In this document: in pieces, positions 1 to 11,830 of the stretch
Layout: every line of letters starts with the position of its first letter
Position numbering within the stretch: the first letter of the stretch is position 1
Assembly (NCBI RefSeq): GCF_051401765.1
Contig: NW_027480432.1
Span: 13,410,501 to 13,474,500, forward strand
Direction of reading: 5' to 3'
Length of the DNA stretch: 64,000 nt
Source: Calliopsis andreniformis
Lineage: Eukaryota; Arthropoda; Insecta; Hymenoptera; Andrenidae
Notes under the pieces: generated by a model
Seen by the model: only the letters and a program-made list of their open reading frames with translations
Databases searched by the model: none
Told to the model about the DNA's origin: nothing
Program-made: the position numbers and the translations under genes

Positions 1-678
1 AAAATACCCGAGTTATTATTATGTACATACGCAAGTTAATATTTTATGCTATTATTTTACGAAAAACAATTTCAACTAATTGAACGTGACGTTCTGTATG
101 TCCTTTAGTTGAGGAGCACCGAAAATTTTACTGTTTAGGGTCCTTGCCTTCCTTAATACGCCAGCATCATGAGTAGAAAAGAAATAGATTGCATTGTTAT
201 AGAGACAGCAGACAGTGACACGGGCATCCATGTACATACAAAGAATCAAACAAATGAAGATCGGTTCACGAATTCCGTGTCAAGTCTGAAATACCGAAAT
301 TATATCGGTATTTTTTCGTATTTCGGTAGTATATCGATTCGGTACTGTACCAGTATCGGTATTTCAATAATAATCAATTTCGGGAATAATTGGTTTCGAT
401 GTTATATCGGTTTCGGTATACCTTTTCTGGTATAATACTGGTCTCAAATACTGGTATACCTTTTCTGGTATAATACTGGTATTTCGGCATTAAGTCCCTA
501 CTCGCTATACCTTATGACTTTTACACGGTTTTCTGCTAACCGTTAGAATATGCCCTCGCTGTTACGATATTACAGCTCTCGCGTGGATGGTGATCAGAAA
601 TTCGCTCTGACACTTGACTGACTCGATATAATACCGGATTAAACTTTCTTCGCATGCTATCGGTTCTTGTTCTTATAG
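1..678. other. Unassigned AT-rich stretch
   Basis: No gene recognised. From about 285 to 480 the sequence is dense in short inverted motifs of the TATCGGTA / ACCGAAAT kind, and it ends in a 28-bp direct repeat (415-442 and 453-480). Clusters of short subterminal motifs like these are often seen in hAT-type DNA elements, but no 8-bp target duplication or terminal repeat could be placed here. Confidence 0.4.
415..480. repeat. Two-copy 28-bp direct repeat
   Basis: The 28-bp sequence beginning GGTATACCTTTTCTGG occurs at 415-442 and again at 453-480, separated by 10 bp, so the period is 38 bp. Both copies look identical. Confidence 0.8.
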
Positions 679-680
679 TA

Positions 681-1804
681 CAGTAATGTTGCGGACGAGA
701 GCCGTTTCGTCTACACGGACGACAGCCGTGGTTTATCCCCACTACCTCGTTTGATACGTGCCGCCGAGAAACCAATTCTTGGAACCATCGCGTTCGAGCT
801 CGACGCCCGAGAACAAGGACGTCATAAAAAACAACGATAGTATTAGGGATTTAAATAGGAAAAATTAAAGTTTCTTATTCGCAAACGGATTTTCACGCAA
901 GTAACACCAATCGATTCCTTGTGCTCTCCCGATTAAAATGATGTCAAACACGACATGATTCCGATTATTTTTAACAAAGATACATAAAACTTGGTTTGTA
1001 GAACGAAAGGTCGTGCTTGTAAACAGACCCGGGCGCGACTCTCGTCCGCGAGTGGTAGTCGATTTTAAGCACGACCAGTCCCGAGCGCTGCTCTCGTCCG
1101 TGAATGGTAGTCGATTCTAAGGCACGACTAGACCCGAGCGCGACTCTCGCTCGCGAGTGGTAGTCGATTCGACGAACGCGGCTCTCGTCGTAGGGCTAAC
1201 TCCCTATTATGTATTCCCTCATATTTTTGTGTTTAATTGTTTAATGACTGAAATTATTAAGAAAATGAAAGCGTAATACAAAAAGTATGTATATAAGTTC
1301 CGTTTTAAATGTTTAGAAATTTTTATTTTTTTTGTTTTTAATATCTTCTTTCCGACATCGATTAAATATAATATACATAAATTCTGTTTATGTCATTTTT
1401 AGCTCGTAAAGAACTGATAGAAAAGTAACTTTGACGATTCTCCGTAACCGTCGCAGGGTTCCAACCTTTATTATTTAAATATCTTTATTATAAATAATAG
1501 GAATCATGTCGTATTTGATATCATCTTTATCGGGAGAGCACAAGGAATCGATTGGTGTTACTTGCGTGAAATCTGTTTGCAAATAAGGAACTTCAATTTT
1601 TCCTATTAAATCCCTAATGCTATCCTTGTCTTTTCTGACGTCATTGATTTCGGGCATCGAGCTCGAGCGAGACCCTTTTTTTTGCTTCTCCGGTCGTGTA
1701 CCAATTATCTCGGCGACCGAGAGCAAAGGAAGCCGAATCGACTACCAGTCGCGGACGAGAGTCGCGACCAGACCCGAGAGCGGCTCTCGTCCGCAACATT
1801 ACTG
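681..1804. mobile_element. TA-flanked foldback DNA element (CAGTAATG family)
   Basis: The element starts CAGTAATGTTGCGGACGAGA and ends with the reverse complement of that sequence. TA dinucleotides flank it at 679-680 and 1805-1806. The arms (about 681-1005 and 1480-1804) are imperfect inverted copies. There is no transposase frame, so it is non-autonomous. TA targets and a terminal CAG fit the Tc1/mariner superfamily, but that assignment is inferred from the target only. A shorter relative lies at 62768-63200. Confidence 0.8.
1027..1190. repeat. About 53-bp tandem repeat inside the foldback element
   Basis: Three imperfect units carrying a CTCTCGTCCGCGAGTGGTAG-like core followed by TCGATT start near 1036, 1088 and 1141. 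They sit at the inner end of the left arm. One related unit, inverted, is at 1738-1775 in the right arm. Confidence 0.7.
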
Positions 1805-1806
1805 TA

Positions 1807-2137
1807 TTCCTTTTTGGTTCGTAATTCATAGCATCAAAAAGGAGAACGCTTACATATTGTTTTGCTGAATCAGCTCGACGGAGTTGGTTGCAATCGTTCG
1901 CATACTTAGTTACACATTTTGAAATGCGCCTATTTCGTCTATTAGCACCGAAAAAGAGGACTAGTTGAAAGTCGGATGCAACAAATTATAAGTGCCTAAA
2001 AATCTGGTAGAAATCACCAGAAATGTGCACATGTGGAGACCTCGAGCAGTGGTTGTCCGCAGGGCAGTGTAGCCTTAACACAAGTATTACGAACCATGCG
2101 CGTTAAAGTGTCCGAATGGTTTTTACTTAGCGCATGG
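1807..2137. other. Unassigned spacer
   Basis: Nothing recognisable between the TA foldback element and the BEL target duplication. Confidence 0.5.
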
Positions 2138-2142
2138 GTAAC

Positions 2143-2759
2143 TGTTTATTCTGAAAGTTCATGGAATTGGTTATATAGCAATTTAAATTCAATTTGCAAA
2201 ACACAATAATAACATATTTTATTTTTAAACAAAGTTACATTCAAAAACAATATGTGGACAAAACATAATCCGACAGATCCGAAAGTCCGATAAATCCGTT
2301 AGAGTTAACTATTCGAACGTTTTCAAGATTCTCCCTTCGTCGTTGATCAAACATCATCGACGTCGCCTCCTATTCATCCTCCAAATCGCATATAGGAGAA
2401 AAACGAGAAAAGTGGGATTTAGAGTTGTCCAATTACAGCACGAGACACTTTCCTGATGAACCACGCCTACAAGTCTCACGGTTTCGTCCTGTCGACAGGA
2501 CCTCCAAACCTTGCGTGCGGTTCTCAAGTCCCGGAAATCGGCCATAAATTCTAAGTCCCTCTTTTCTCGGCGTGTGGGCCTACGATGCGTCAATTGCCGT
2601 TGAGGGGATCTGGCTGGACAACGTCAAAAAAGAAAGTTCGTACCAGTCTGTCGCCAGATCCAAGTGCTAAAGAAAATATACAATGCGTAGCAAATCGACT
2701 TCCTCAAAAACGACACTGTTCTATGTCGACCACATCGCAACCCACTTGAGTCCTTAACA
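2143..2759 (-). repeat. 3' LTR of the BEL element
   Basis: 617 bp, lying downstream on the coding (minus) strand. It matches 8768-9384 end to end with about seven substitutions. The 79-codon open frame found in both LTRs is a by-product of that identity, not a gene. Confidence 0.95.
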
Positions 2760-2772
2760 TACTGCCCACCTT
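2760..2772 (-). promoter_or_regulatory. Candidate polypurine tract of the BEL element
   Basis: Immediately upstream of the 3' LTR, the minus strand reads AAGGTGGGCAGTA. It is purine-rich and sits where plus-strand DNA priming is expected. Confidence 0.6.
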
Positions 2773-3154
2773 GAACAGATATGTTCAACACAGAATAAAT
2801 GTAGGATAAATTCGAAATTGACATATAAGAACTAAATATAAGCGATACGCAATAACATAGGAACAAATTAGGCTATCATATGAGCATAATACAAATACGT
2901 AGAAGTAATACAACAAGACTAACGTAATTTTGCATAAAACAATGATTATGACTAAGTTAGAATTCTATCCGCAAAACATTAAGAAAAGGATAAATGAACG
3001 ATTAAAACACAAAGATACAGTTTAACTGCGCATATTATCGAAACAAACGCAAATACAAATGCGCCCAAATCTAAACTAGATAATGAAATGCAAATGGAAC
3101 AAATTTTAACTTGCACTGATTGCAAGTAATATAAAAGTTCGTTACGGTAATTTA

Positions 3155-4387
3155 TTAATTACGTGTAGACCGTTTATGATTGCTATTTGAATCCGATGAT
3201 GTTGTAACATCATCAACATTATCCTCGATTGGCAAAATGCAGACCTTAGTCATCGGTCTTTTAACGATGCCATCAATTGTCCTAATGGAAACTACTCTGA
3301 CAACGTTATCATGTCCGGGATGGACCTGGTCAATCCGCCCAAGTCGCCATTGTAAAGGTGGCAGGTTGTCCTCCTTAATGACCACCAAAGTTCCTGGTCC
3401 AAATTCCGAGGAGGACCTAACTCTCCATTTGTTGCGTTGTTGTAACTGGTGCAAGTATTCATGACGTCAGCGATGCCAAAAATGCTGTAGCCTTTGTTGA
3501 ATTAACTGGAATCGTGTCAGCCTATTGACTTGCACATCTCGAAGGTCATGATCGGGCGGACAAGTAAGTGCCTCACCGATCAAAAAATGTCCTGGGGTTA
3601 GAGGAGTAAAATCGTCTGGATCATTAGATAACGGACTCAATGGACGGGAATTTAGGACGGCTTCTACCTGTGCTAACATAGTATATAGTTCCTCAAACGT
3701 CAAGACAGTGTCCCCAATGACTCGCTTCAAATGGAATTTAGCGGACTTTACACCGCTCTCCCATAACCCACCAAAATGAGGTGCACGAGAATGTATCATA
3801 TGCCATTGTATCTGTCGGCTAGACAAAAAATCCGAAATTGCTTTGACATGTTCTTCATTAGATAATACTCGAGAAAGTTCATTGAGTTCATTACGTGCAC
3901 CTACGAAATTCGTCCCATTATCTGAGTGGATACTATGGCAGAGTCCTCGCCGTGCTATAAACCTCCTTAGACAATTCAAAAAAGAATTTGTTGTCATATC
4001 TATGGACAATTCTAAATGTATTGCCTTTGTAGAAAAGCAGACGAAAACACAAATATAACCCTTTGTAATAGTTTTACTACGAGTTCTATCCTTAATCATA
4101 AACGGACCTGCATAGTCAACGCCGCAGGTATAGAACGGCCGAGACGGAGTAACCCGGGCAGCAGGTAGATCCCCCATTATCTGAGTCACTGATCTCGGTT
4201 TCAAACGAAAACATCGAATACATTTATGAAGGACACCCTTAACCGTTCTTTTCGCCAACGGTAGCCAATACCTAGTCCTTAAAGATGCAATGGTGGCTTG
4301 ACAACCTGCATGCAATAACATCAAATGTTCGTGATTAATTAACAGCCTTGTAAAGGCATGCTCTTCGGAGGTAAAATTAGAGGACAC
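3155..4387 (-). pseudogene. BEL integrase core and C-terminal DUF5641-like domain
   Basis: The last third of the BEL polyprotein. In order it shows an HHCC zinc-binding region (HEHLMLLHAGCQ, then CIRC), an integrase core with the first Asp in CGVDYAGPF, the second Asp in HSDNGTNFVGA and the Glu in FGGLWESGVKSAKF, then a basic tail typical of Pao/BEL (RNKWRVRSSSEFGPG). The catalytic DDE triad is intact. An in-frame TGA at 3467-3469 interrupts the link between core and tail, and the same frame resumes at once. The block is in a different frame from the upstream RT/RNase H part; the frames overlap at 4339-4387, so a one-base indel lies near 4375. Confidence 0.93.
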
Positions 4388-7300
4388 CTTTGCTCGAAGT
4401 TCAGTGGTGCGTTTCTCAAACGTCCGCCCACCCTAAGCATTCCTTTTTCGTCTAGAAAAGGATTTAATGAGTGCAGACTACTACCAGTGGAAATACCTGT
4501 ATCAGATGTTAAAGTTCGTATTTCTGATTTGAAATGTTCATGCTGTGCAGTTTTTATAAGAGTGTTTTTGACATTTCGAAGTTCAGATGTAGATAAACAC
4601 CCAGTTAAAACTACATATTTAGGATTTAAACGCGATCGAATGTTATGTATGAACCGCAAAGTATAGGCTACGACTCGAATCAATCGCGTAAAGGACGAAA
4701 ATCGCGTGAAGATATGCCAAGTCTGAACTTCCGTAGTCACGAAAGTTGAACTAATTCGGTTTTCTTCTGGAAGCTCCGAATCTGATAATTTTGTTAACGG
4801 CCAGTGTAATGAATCCTGTTCTAGCCATGCTGGTCCATTCCACCATAATCGTGACTGAAGAAGATCAGAGAGACTGAGTCCTCTTGAAATTATATCTGCA
4901 GGATTCTCAGTTGATGGAACATGGCCCCAAGTATCACTGGTTAATTGTTGAATTTCTGCCGTTCGGTTCGCTACAAATGTTTTCCATCGGCTTGATGGCG
5001 ATTGAATCCATGCAATGACAATCATCGAGTCCGTCCAATAGAATTCCTTGTGCGACGCAAAATCGAATGCATCCCGTACTTTCTTCATTAATTGCGAAAG
5101 TAACAGCGCTCCACAAAGTTCCAATCTCGGAAGACTCACCCTTTTTAAGGAAGCCACTCGTGACTTAGCGCACACCAGTCTAACCGTCCACAGATTTTGG
5201 CCAGTTGCACATCGTAAATAAATACATGCACCGTAAGCCTTCTCAGAGGCGTCACAAAACCCATGTAACTCCAATGAGTCAGATTCAGACAAGGCCCGCC
5301 TTGGTACTGTAATAGTGTTCAAAAACTGCAACGTGTCCCGAAATGTAGTCCATTGGTTCAGCAGATCCTGTGGAAGGGATTCATCCCATGCAATTTGTAA
5401 TTGCCACAATTTTTGCAAAATCAATTTAGCTTGAACGATAACAGGTCCTAAAAGTCCAAGTGGGTCAAAAATTTGAGAAATATCTGACAGTATGGATCGC
5501 TTCGTAACTTGTCGCTTACTTGTCAGATTAATTTTGTAATATAAATTATCCTTGATTGTATCCCACAACAGTCCCAGGGTTTTAGGATTCTTATCAGAGT
5601 TTATTTCCACATTTGCTGGAGATTGTTCACTACTGCTTAGGATTCTAACGTCATTCGAAGCCCATTTCCGCAATTTAAATCCTGCTGTTTGTAAAATCCT
5701 AATCAGTTCATTCTTAAGAGTCCGAGCATCAGAAATGCAATCTGTGCCTGTTAATAAATCATCAACATAGAAGACTTTGATGATAGTTCGACTAGCTATT
5801 GGGAATTCCTTTGAAAATAAATTACCCAGATGACGGAGAGCTCGTGTCGCAAGAAAAGGTGCCGATGCAGTTCCGTACGTTACCGTATTTAACTCAAATA
5901 CTTTGATTGGCTGTGAAGGATTTGATCTCCATAAAATCCTTTGGAATCGGCGATCTTCCTTGTCAACGCGTACTTGCCGGTACATTTTCTCAATATCTCC
6001 CGATAAGACATATTGATGTTTCCTGAATCTCACGAGGATGGAAAACAGATCATCCTGGACTACCGGTCCTACCATTTGAGTGTCGTTAAGTGTCAGCCCA
6101 GATGTGGTTTTTGCAGAACCATCAAAGACAACACGCAGTTTTGTTGTAGTGCTGTCTTCTTTGAAAACTGCGTGATGCGGTAAAAAATACATCAATTGTC
6201 CGCAGTCCGAATCGTCGACAAGTATTTCTGACATATGCCCTAATGAACAATACTCATCCATAAATTCACAATAGCGCTGTTTCAGTTCCGGTTGTCTTGT
6301 AAATTTCCTTCCTAACGATAGGAACCGTTTCGTGGCTTGGTCGCGCGAATCCCCTATTTTGCATAAGTTTTCCTTCCACGGAATCTTCACTACAAAATGT
6401 CCATCTAAATCCCTCGTAACAGTTTGAAAAAAGTGGTTCTGGCAATGGTCATTTTTCAATACTGCAGAGTTATCAGCTGTAGAATGTTCAAGGTCCCAGA
6501 ATTGACTCATTTGGTGATGGAGCTGTTCATTAGTGATGTGATAACAAGTCGTCTGTGTTGAATTACGGTCCGACGGCAAGCCAATAGTTCCCCCAAGGAT
6601 CCATCCTAATTGGGTTTTTTGGAGGATAGGCTGACCCAGTCCAAGTTGGTGACGACCGATACATTGCAAGTCCCAGAATAAACCAGCCCCAATAGTCATA
6701 TGAATTTCAGTCGGTTTATCGAAATGTGGATCTGCTAATTTAAATCCCGGCGGAATGACAACAGAACCCGGCTTGAGCAACGTGCTTGTTATGCTACCCG
6801 TTATTCGAGGTAATACAAAACATACAAGGGACCGAGAAAATCCATTGAATCTCGAACTTAATTCTACGCGAGTCTTACATCGAACCTTTTGCACTGAACC
6901 TCCAATTCCTGAAATCCGTGTATCTGAATTCGTACAAGCTAATCCTAATTTTTTAACCATGGTGTCCGAAATAAAGTGGGATTGTGATCCCGAATCCAGT
7001 AGTACCCTGCACTCATGCTTATATCCATGACAATCCTTCAAATTTACAATCGCAGTCGATAATAATGCGATTTCCGCAGAGTACGGAGACTGAGCAACAC
7101 AAGAGACCGAAGAATTAATCACCTTGGTGTCACCACTAGAATTCGCTGGTTTGGATGACGTCGCAGAAATTGAAGCATCATCACCAACCACAGTGCTGGT
7201 TGACTGCTTAAAAGGTTGCTCGATATGCAAGAGAGTATGATGTTTTTTATTACAAATTCGACAAGGACTACGAGTACAGTCCTTGTTTCGATGACCAACA

Positions 7301-7596
7301 TTTAAGCAATTAAAACATGCGCGTAATTGTTGTACACGTGATACTCGTGCTACTGGAGTTAACGCTTTAAATTCAGCACACTGTACCAATGAATGAGCTC
7401 CCTTACATATTGAACAAGATTGAGGGTTGGCGGTATACGCTGTGACCTGTTCTCTCTTACGGTTGCTACCTGGGTTAGGTTTAGATTGTGTCTTGGCTGC
7501 ATTACTCGGCTTATCTTCCGCTGCCTGATCTAAATATTGACAATGTTCTTCTAAAAATGTTGTCATATCATGCAACGTAACATTATGGGTGATTTT
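4339..7596 (-). pseudogene. BEL protease, reverse transcriptase and RNase H
   Basis: About 1085 codons continuing the gag frame directly after the stop at 7597-7599. It starts with CCHC-type knuckles (ACFNCLNVGHRNKDC; CRICNKKHHTLLH). A DUF1758-type aspartic protease follows, with active site LLDSGSQSHFIS. The RT carries RVVFDGSA and the catalytic box FYVDDLLTG. A Pao-type RNase H shows LHGFCDASEKAYGACIYLR. The frame ends shortly after CPLILPPKS, at the frameshift into the integrase. Any translation start drawn near 7575 is artificial, because the frame is continuous with gag. No catalytic substitutions are visible, so loss of function rests on the stops and frameshift. Confidence 0.95.
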
Positions 7597-8430
7597 TTAT
7601 GAATGTTTCTCCCATTCGCGTTTCGTTTCAAAGTCCAGTTTTGTAGTTAAAAGATAAATAATTAAACTGTCCCAGTGTTCTGTCGGTTCCCCGAGTGCCT
7701 TGAGTGCCAACAGATTATTATTTGTATCATCTAATAATCGTCGCAATCCAAGATGTGACTCTTTCGTTAATACTGGAAGATTCCAGAGTGCTCGAATAAG
7801 ACTATGTTTCAGCGTCTTCTTATTTTCAAATCTACGTTTCAAAGTATTCCAAGCTATGATATAATTAAGACTAGAAATACCTAATGCTTGAATCACTCTT
7901 GCAGCACTTCCCTTCAATGCTGAGTTTAAATAATGGAATTTTTCAACATTAGTCAGTGCTTCATTGGTGTGAATCAACGACTCAAATGTATCCTTAAATT
8001 TAATCCACTGACTACAAGTACCATCAAAAATAGGCAAATCAATTGTTGGTAATTTAATTCGTGGCACTTCAGGTGTCGCAGAAGTACTGGGTGTTGAAAC
8101 GGTAATCGGAGATTCACGAGTTAGTCCTGACCTTTCTTGCCACTTAGACACAATCTCTTCGGCAGAACCAATAAGTTCAAAATACGCATTTTCGAATTCT
8201 TCGCGTTCAGTTGCCTGCATTTCTTCTAAATCTGTCCCTACTACCTTATTCTCTATCGACGATTGTACAGTGTCGAATTTATCATACAGCGGTGTAACTT
8301 TTTCTAGTCTAGCTTTAAGTATGGTCGGAGGTGATGAACGGTCATACGTACTTAAAAATGTTTTGAACCGAGTCAAAGAGCTTTTAATCTGTCCTCTCTC
8401 AATAATGAGAGCCTTTACTGTAGCTTCCAT
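7597..8430 (-). pseudogene. BEL gag (DUF1759) ending in a premature stop
   Basis: Start chosen at the ATG 8430-8428; the frame extends upstream only to a TTG at 8451. Residues from about 120 onward match the Pao/BEL capsid domain DUF1759, with IKLPTIDLPIFDGTCSQW, FHYLNSALKGSA and a WNTLKRRF block. The N-terminal 110 residues are charged and helical. A TAA at 7597-7599 cuts the frame inside the capsid C-terminus, and the same frame continues without shift into the zinc knuckles. BEL elements normally use a single gag-pol frame, so this stop is most simply a mutation. Readthrough is possible but unsupported. Confidence 0.93.
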
Positions 8431-8747
8431 GATTTTGACACAGGTAGACAAAGGAGGAAAGACTTACAGGTAGGTGAATGACACAGTAGCTCAAAGGTTC
8501 CTTGTCGATAATCCGTCCAATCGACCCCAGCACGTGGCACCTTGTACCCTCGAACAGAATCTTCAGCTAGGGTTCAGGTAAAATCCAGTCCTCGAACAGG
8601 TAGTAGCAGGCTAATCAACAGATCCCGTCGGATGAGGAAGTTTTCCAGGTTAACAACACCCTTTTACACAAAGTTATTGTCTTGATTCATAACACTTTTC
8701 ATGAAACCAATTCAACTATGTCCACAGTCCAGTTCACTGAGTTCAGA

Positions 8748-8765
8748 ATCCGGCTCGAAGGACCA
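8748..8765 (-). promoter_or_regulatory. Primer binding site, tRNA-Tyr
   Basis: The + strand reads ATCCGGCTCGAAGGACCA, the 3' end of metazoan tRNA-Tyr plus CCA, two bases inside the 5' LTR boundary. The minus (RNA) strand is therefore an 18-nt primer binding site for tRNA-Tyr. No mismatch to the remembered tRNA-Tyr 3' end is seen. Confidence 0.9.
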
Positions 8766-8767
8766 AA

Positions 8768-9384
8768 TGTTTATTCCGAAAGTTCATGGAATTGGTTATA
8801 TAGCAATTTAAATTCAATTTGCAAAACACAATAATAACATATTTTATTTTTAAACAAAGTCACATTCAAAAACAATATGTGGACAAAAAATAATCCGACA
8901 GATCCGAAAGTCCGACAAATCCGTTAGAATTAACTATTCGAACGTTTTCAAGATTCTCCCTTCGTCGTTGATCAAACATCATCGACGTCGCCTCCTATTC
9001 ATCCTCCAAGTCGCATATAGGAGAAAAACGAGAAAAGTGGGATTTAGAGTTGTCCAATTACAGCACGAGACACTTTCCTGATGAACCACGCCTACAAGTC
9101 TCACGGTTTCGTCCTGTCGACAGGACCTCCAAACCTTGCGTGCAGTTCTCAAGTCCCGGAAATCGGCCATAAATTCTAAGTCCCTCTTTTCTCGGCGTGT
9201 GGGCCTACGATGCGTCAATTGCCGTTGAGGGGATCTGGCTGGACAACGTCAAAAAAGAAAGTTCGTACCAGTCTGTCGCCAGATCCAAGTGCTAAAGAAA
9301 ATATACAATGCGTAGCAAATCGACTTCCTCAAAAACGACACTGTTCTATGTCGACCACATCGCAACCCACTTGAGTCCTTAACA
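8768..9384 (-). repeat. 5' LTR of the BEL element
   Basis: 617 bp, upstream on the coding strand and nearly identical to 2143-2759. It should hold the element's promoter. Confidence 0.95.
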
Positions 9385-9439
9385 GTAACAGTACATAAAA
9401 AAAGTATTTTTGACTTTATCAGAGATAAAAGAGATATTT

Positions 9440-9790
9440 TAGGATCGTTGAGTTTTAGTCCCATATGGGTCCATTCGTCAAGACTGAATTATTACTAATA
9501 CTGGATTGTTAGAAAAGGAACCAAAAAAAATAAGATATCTGTTTGGATTTGAACAAATAGCTAATATATTTTGAACAGTTAACTTCTGGACATTATGATG
9601 GTAAGTAATTTAGGATAATGGATTACAAACATTAATGAACGATACAATAACAATTTAGATATGACAATAATAATTATAGAAAATTGACAACAATAGAATA
9701 CTTCAAATGGAATTCTGATACAGTGGTACTGTAACGTAATGTACAATATAAATTTCTTACTGTTAATATTGTGTACTTCATATCACACTA
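9440..9790. repeat. Dispersed repeat copy with an empty insertion site
   Basis: This stretch is homologous, at lower identity, to 40460-40733 joined to 41622-41690. Shared blocks include a TAGTCCCATA..GG.CCATTC segment, GAATTATTACTAATA and GGAATTCTGATACA. At 9699-9700 it has a single TA where the other copy holds an 886-bp element, so it records the uninserted state. The parent element is not recognised. Confidence 0.8.
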
Positions 9791-9926
9791 TACATTATGT
9801 TAGTACAGTACGGTATACAAATATAGAGAGAGTAAGTGTTAATGGTTGGGTTTTAGCCGGCTGCTCTCACATACTGTCTAGTGATCGCCAATTACGCGCA
9901 GGCTCTTTGAAACGTACATCCATTAA

Positions 9927-11018
9927 GAACCTAGGGTAGTCACGTGACTTTTCGAGATTGCTTAGTCAGTATCTGCTGTTACAGTTTTTTTTACATAAAT
10001 AATATTATCTACAGACATGTGGCTGCCTAATGAATGCGAGATGGAGCCACACTGTAATTGCCCCTCCACTATACATACTACTGCATGAGCCGTATGTACG
10101 TGAACTCGGCCACTTGGAACACTTCGGATAGCTTTGGAAAGATGAAAGAAAAGGCAAATCTCAAATCTTACTCTCGCGTTTCTAAAATGCTAATATAGTT
10201 TGATCTTAAGTCACCCACAAGCGGCATTGAGCGGCACGAATCACTCGCGAAATATTTCGAGTGTAAACTCTGGTTTGATCTGCAAAAGTAAATCAGTTTA
10301 ATAAAAATTATTTTTCGAATTTAAACAATTTGAATGTACAAGATGATATACTTACAAGTTTTTCTTTCCGAGCTTCTTTCCGAAACTTTCCGAAGCGGTC
10401 CGAACCGCCGAGCTTGCTTCCTGTTCGAACCTCACAATGTCACTTGGAATGACTTTTCATGGGACTTTTTGTGGGACATGAACGAAACACGCAGCTCGTA
10501 TAATTGCATGTGTAGTGGTGGGGCAAATTCTCGAAACTCGCGTGCCAACTCAGGGCAGCATGGACCTCCTGATTAGGCGCCGCCTGGTGTGCTCAAACCG
10601 AACTAAACTTGTCAGTTTTTTACTCTGTTTTATCTCTAACCTGGCAAAAAGCACTGTTAAATTGCCCCGACGCTTTTGAGCTGGGAAAGGGCTCATTCGA
10701 TAGACTAAGGTTCAGTCTAGCCCGCTCTGGTCATGATTTTGCTCAGAACAATCTCTAAATTACTTAAAAATGCTTAAATTTCATGGCTGTGAATTTGTCG
10801 ATTTTTGATTTACTTTGAATACTCATGTTACTGAACATCAACAGAATCCGATTAAATCGTGACCAGAGCAGGCTATATTGAACTTTGCTCTATCGAATGA
10901 GCCTTTTCTCAGTTCAAAATCTTTCAATGTAAGGACGTAAAGCGTCAGGGCGTAAACCTCTGTTTTGGCCTAATTTTGTCAGTAATGTCACCGCCCTGAC
11001 ATATCCGATCCTAGGGCC
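9927..11018. mobile_element. TTAA-target element, 1.1 kb prototype copy
   Basis: TTAA flanks both ends (9923-9926, 11019-11022). The ends read GAACCTAGGGTAGTC and, inverted, GGCCCTAGGATCGG, so both carry CCTAGG just inside TTAA. The left 410 bp match the outer arm of 13298-16929, and the remainder matches its central part. An internal inverted repeat is centred near 10790. There is no transposase. Exact TTAA duplication is characteristic of piggyBac-type transposition, but the superfamily is inferred from the target alone. Confidence 0.8.
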
Positions 11019-11074
11019 TTAATCCCCCACTTTGGCATGCGATTGAATCATACATAAATACTATCTTTCATATA

Positions 11075-11245
11075 ATCTTAAGTTTTCTAAATGAACAGAC
11101 ATCAAATTATAATGCAATGCTTTTGTAAATATATCTATCACGTTAGCGTTAGATGAGACGTACTTCAGCAGATTGAATCCTTCTTTATATTTTTCTCTAG
11201 TAATATGCTAAGCTATCTATATGCTTAGATTTCGCTGTCACTACT
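11075..11245 (-). pseudogene. Ty1/copia RNase H, C-terminal fragment
   Basis: The minus-strand translation gives SKHIDSLAYY, then REKYKEGFNLLKYVSS and DIFTKALHYNL. This is the conserved end of a Copia-family polyprotein (the SKHIDIRYHFVREKV..ADIFTKAL region). One in-frame stop lies between the first two blocks. It is separated from the upstream RNase H piece (11560-11830) by about 315 bp of unrelated sequence. Confidence 0.85.
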
Positions 11246-11559
11246 GTAGGGGAATTTCGGACCCCTTGTCATACAATATACAGAAACATAATTCTTAGCG
11301 TTGAAGGAGATACAGATTCTCTTATAATACCGTCAGTTTAATTATCACGTGTATCGCCGACTTCACCGCGCATGTTCCCGGTTCGCGAGAGAGAGAGAGA
11401 GCGTCTCTGCGCGTGCTACGCAAAATGACATATGTAATACCATATATCATAAGTGGCGGAAAATAGAATCAATCTGGATTCAACATAACGGTCGCGCCTA
11501 CACTACTTTATTTAATGTAAAGTCAATAGAGATTATTGACCGATTTTGATTTATTGATC
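11246..11559. other. Sequence interrupting the Copia fragment
   Basis: About 315 bp between the two Copia RNase H fragments, including a (GA)n run at 11389-11402. No element family recognised and no clear target duplication found. Confidence 0.45.
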
Positions 11560-11830
11560 GATTATCTGACGATGTATGGCTTACAAGTTACGCTCACATC
11601 AATTGAGTAACTTAGCTCATTGAACGTCATGTCCATCCACATCGCTTCTTTCACAGTGTTCGCTAGTGCTACATACTCAGCTTCCATGATGGAAGTACAT
11701 AGTTCAGTAATAAATGACTGAAATTTGTTGCCATGTCAATTTACACAAATCTCAATCGAGAAGCATATGGATGATTTTTCAAACATTTTACAATATATGT
11801 TCCGTTAAAAGAGACAATCGCGTTTATTAT
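11560..11830 (-). pseudogene. Ty1/copia RNase H, N-terminal fragment
   Basis: On the minus strand the diagnostic Copia RNase H block reads SIMEAEYVALANTVKEAMW. It is preceded by a degraded KMFEKSSICF segment that corresponds to the usual F-K-x-F-x..ICW region before it. Stop codons and small shifts are present. RT and integrase are absent, so only the 3' end of a Copia element survives. Confidence 0.82.

Larger units (their letters stand above)
2143..9384 (-). mobile_element. BEL/Pao LTR retrotransposon, full length but disrupted
   Basis: A 7.24 kb element read on the minus strand. The 617-bp LTRs begin TGTT and end AACA, and a perfect 5-bp target duplication GTAAC lies at 2138-2142 and 9385-9389. 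The internal order is 5' LTR (8768-9384), primer site, gag, zinc knuckles, DUF1758 protease, RT, RNase H, integrase, DUF5641-type tail, polypurine tract, 3' LTR (2143-2759). This is the BEL/Pao order. I counted about 7 LTR differences in 617 positions (roughly 1%), so insertion was fairly recent. Coding is interrupted by in-frame stops at 7597-7599 and 3467-3469 and a frameshift near 4375, so this copy cannot make its full polyprotein. Confidence 0.96.

Noticed and set aside
2354..2593. 79-codon frame present in both BEL LTRs (also 8979-9218)
   Set aside because: Duplicate by LTR identity; no domain, no start context, antisense bias absent.
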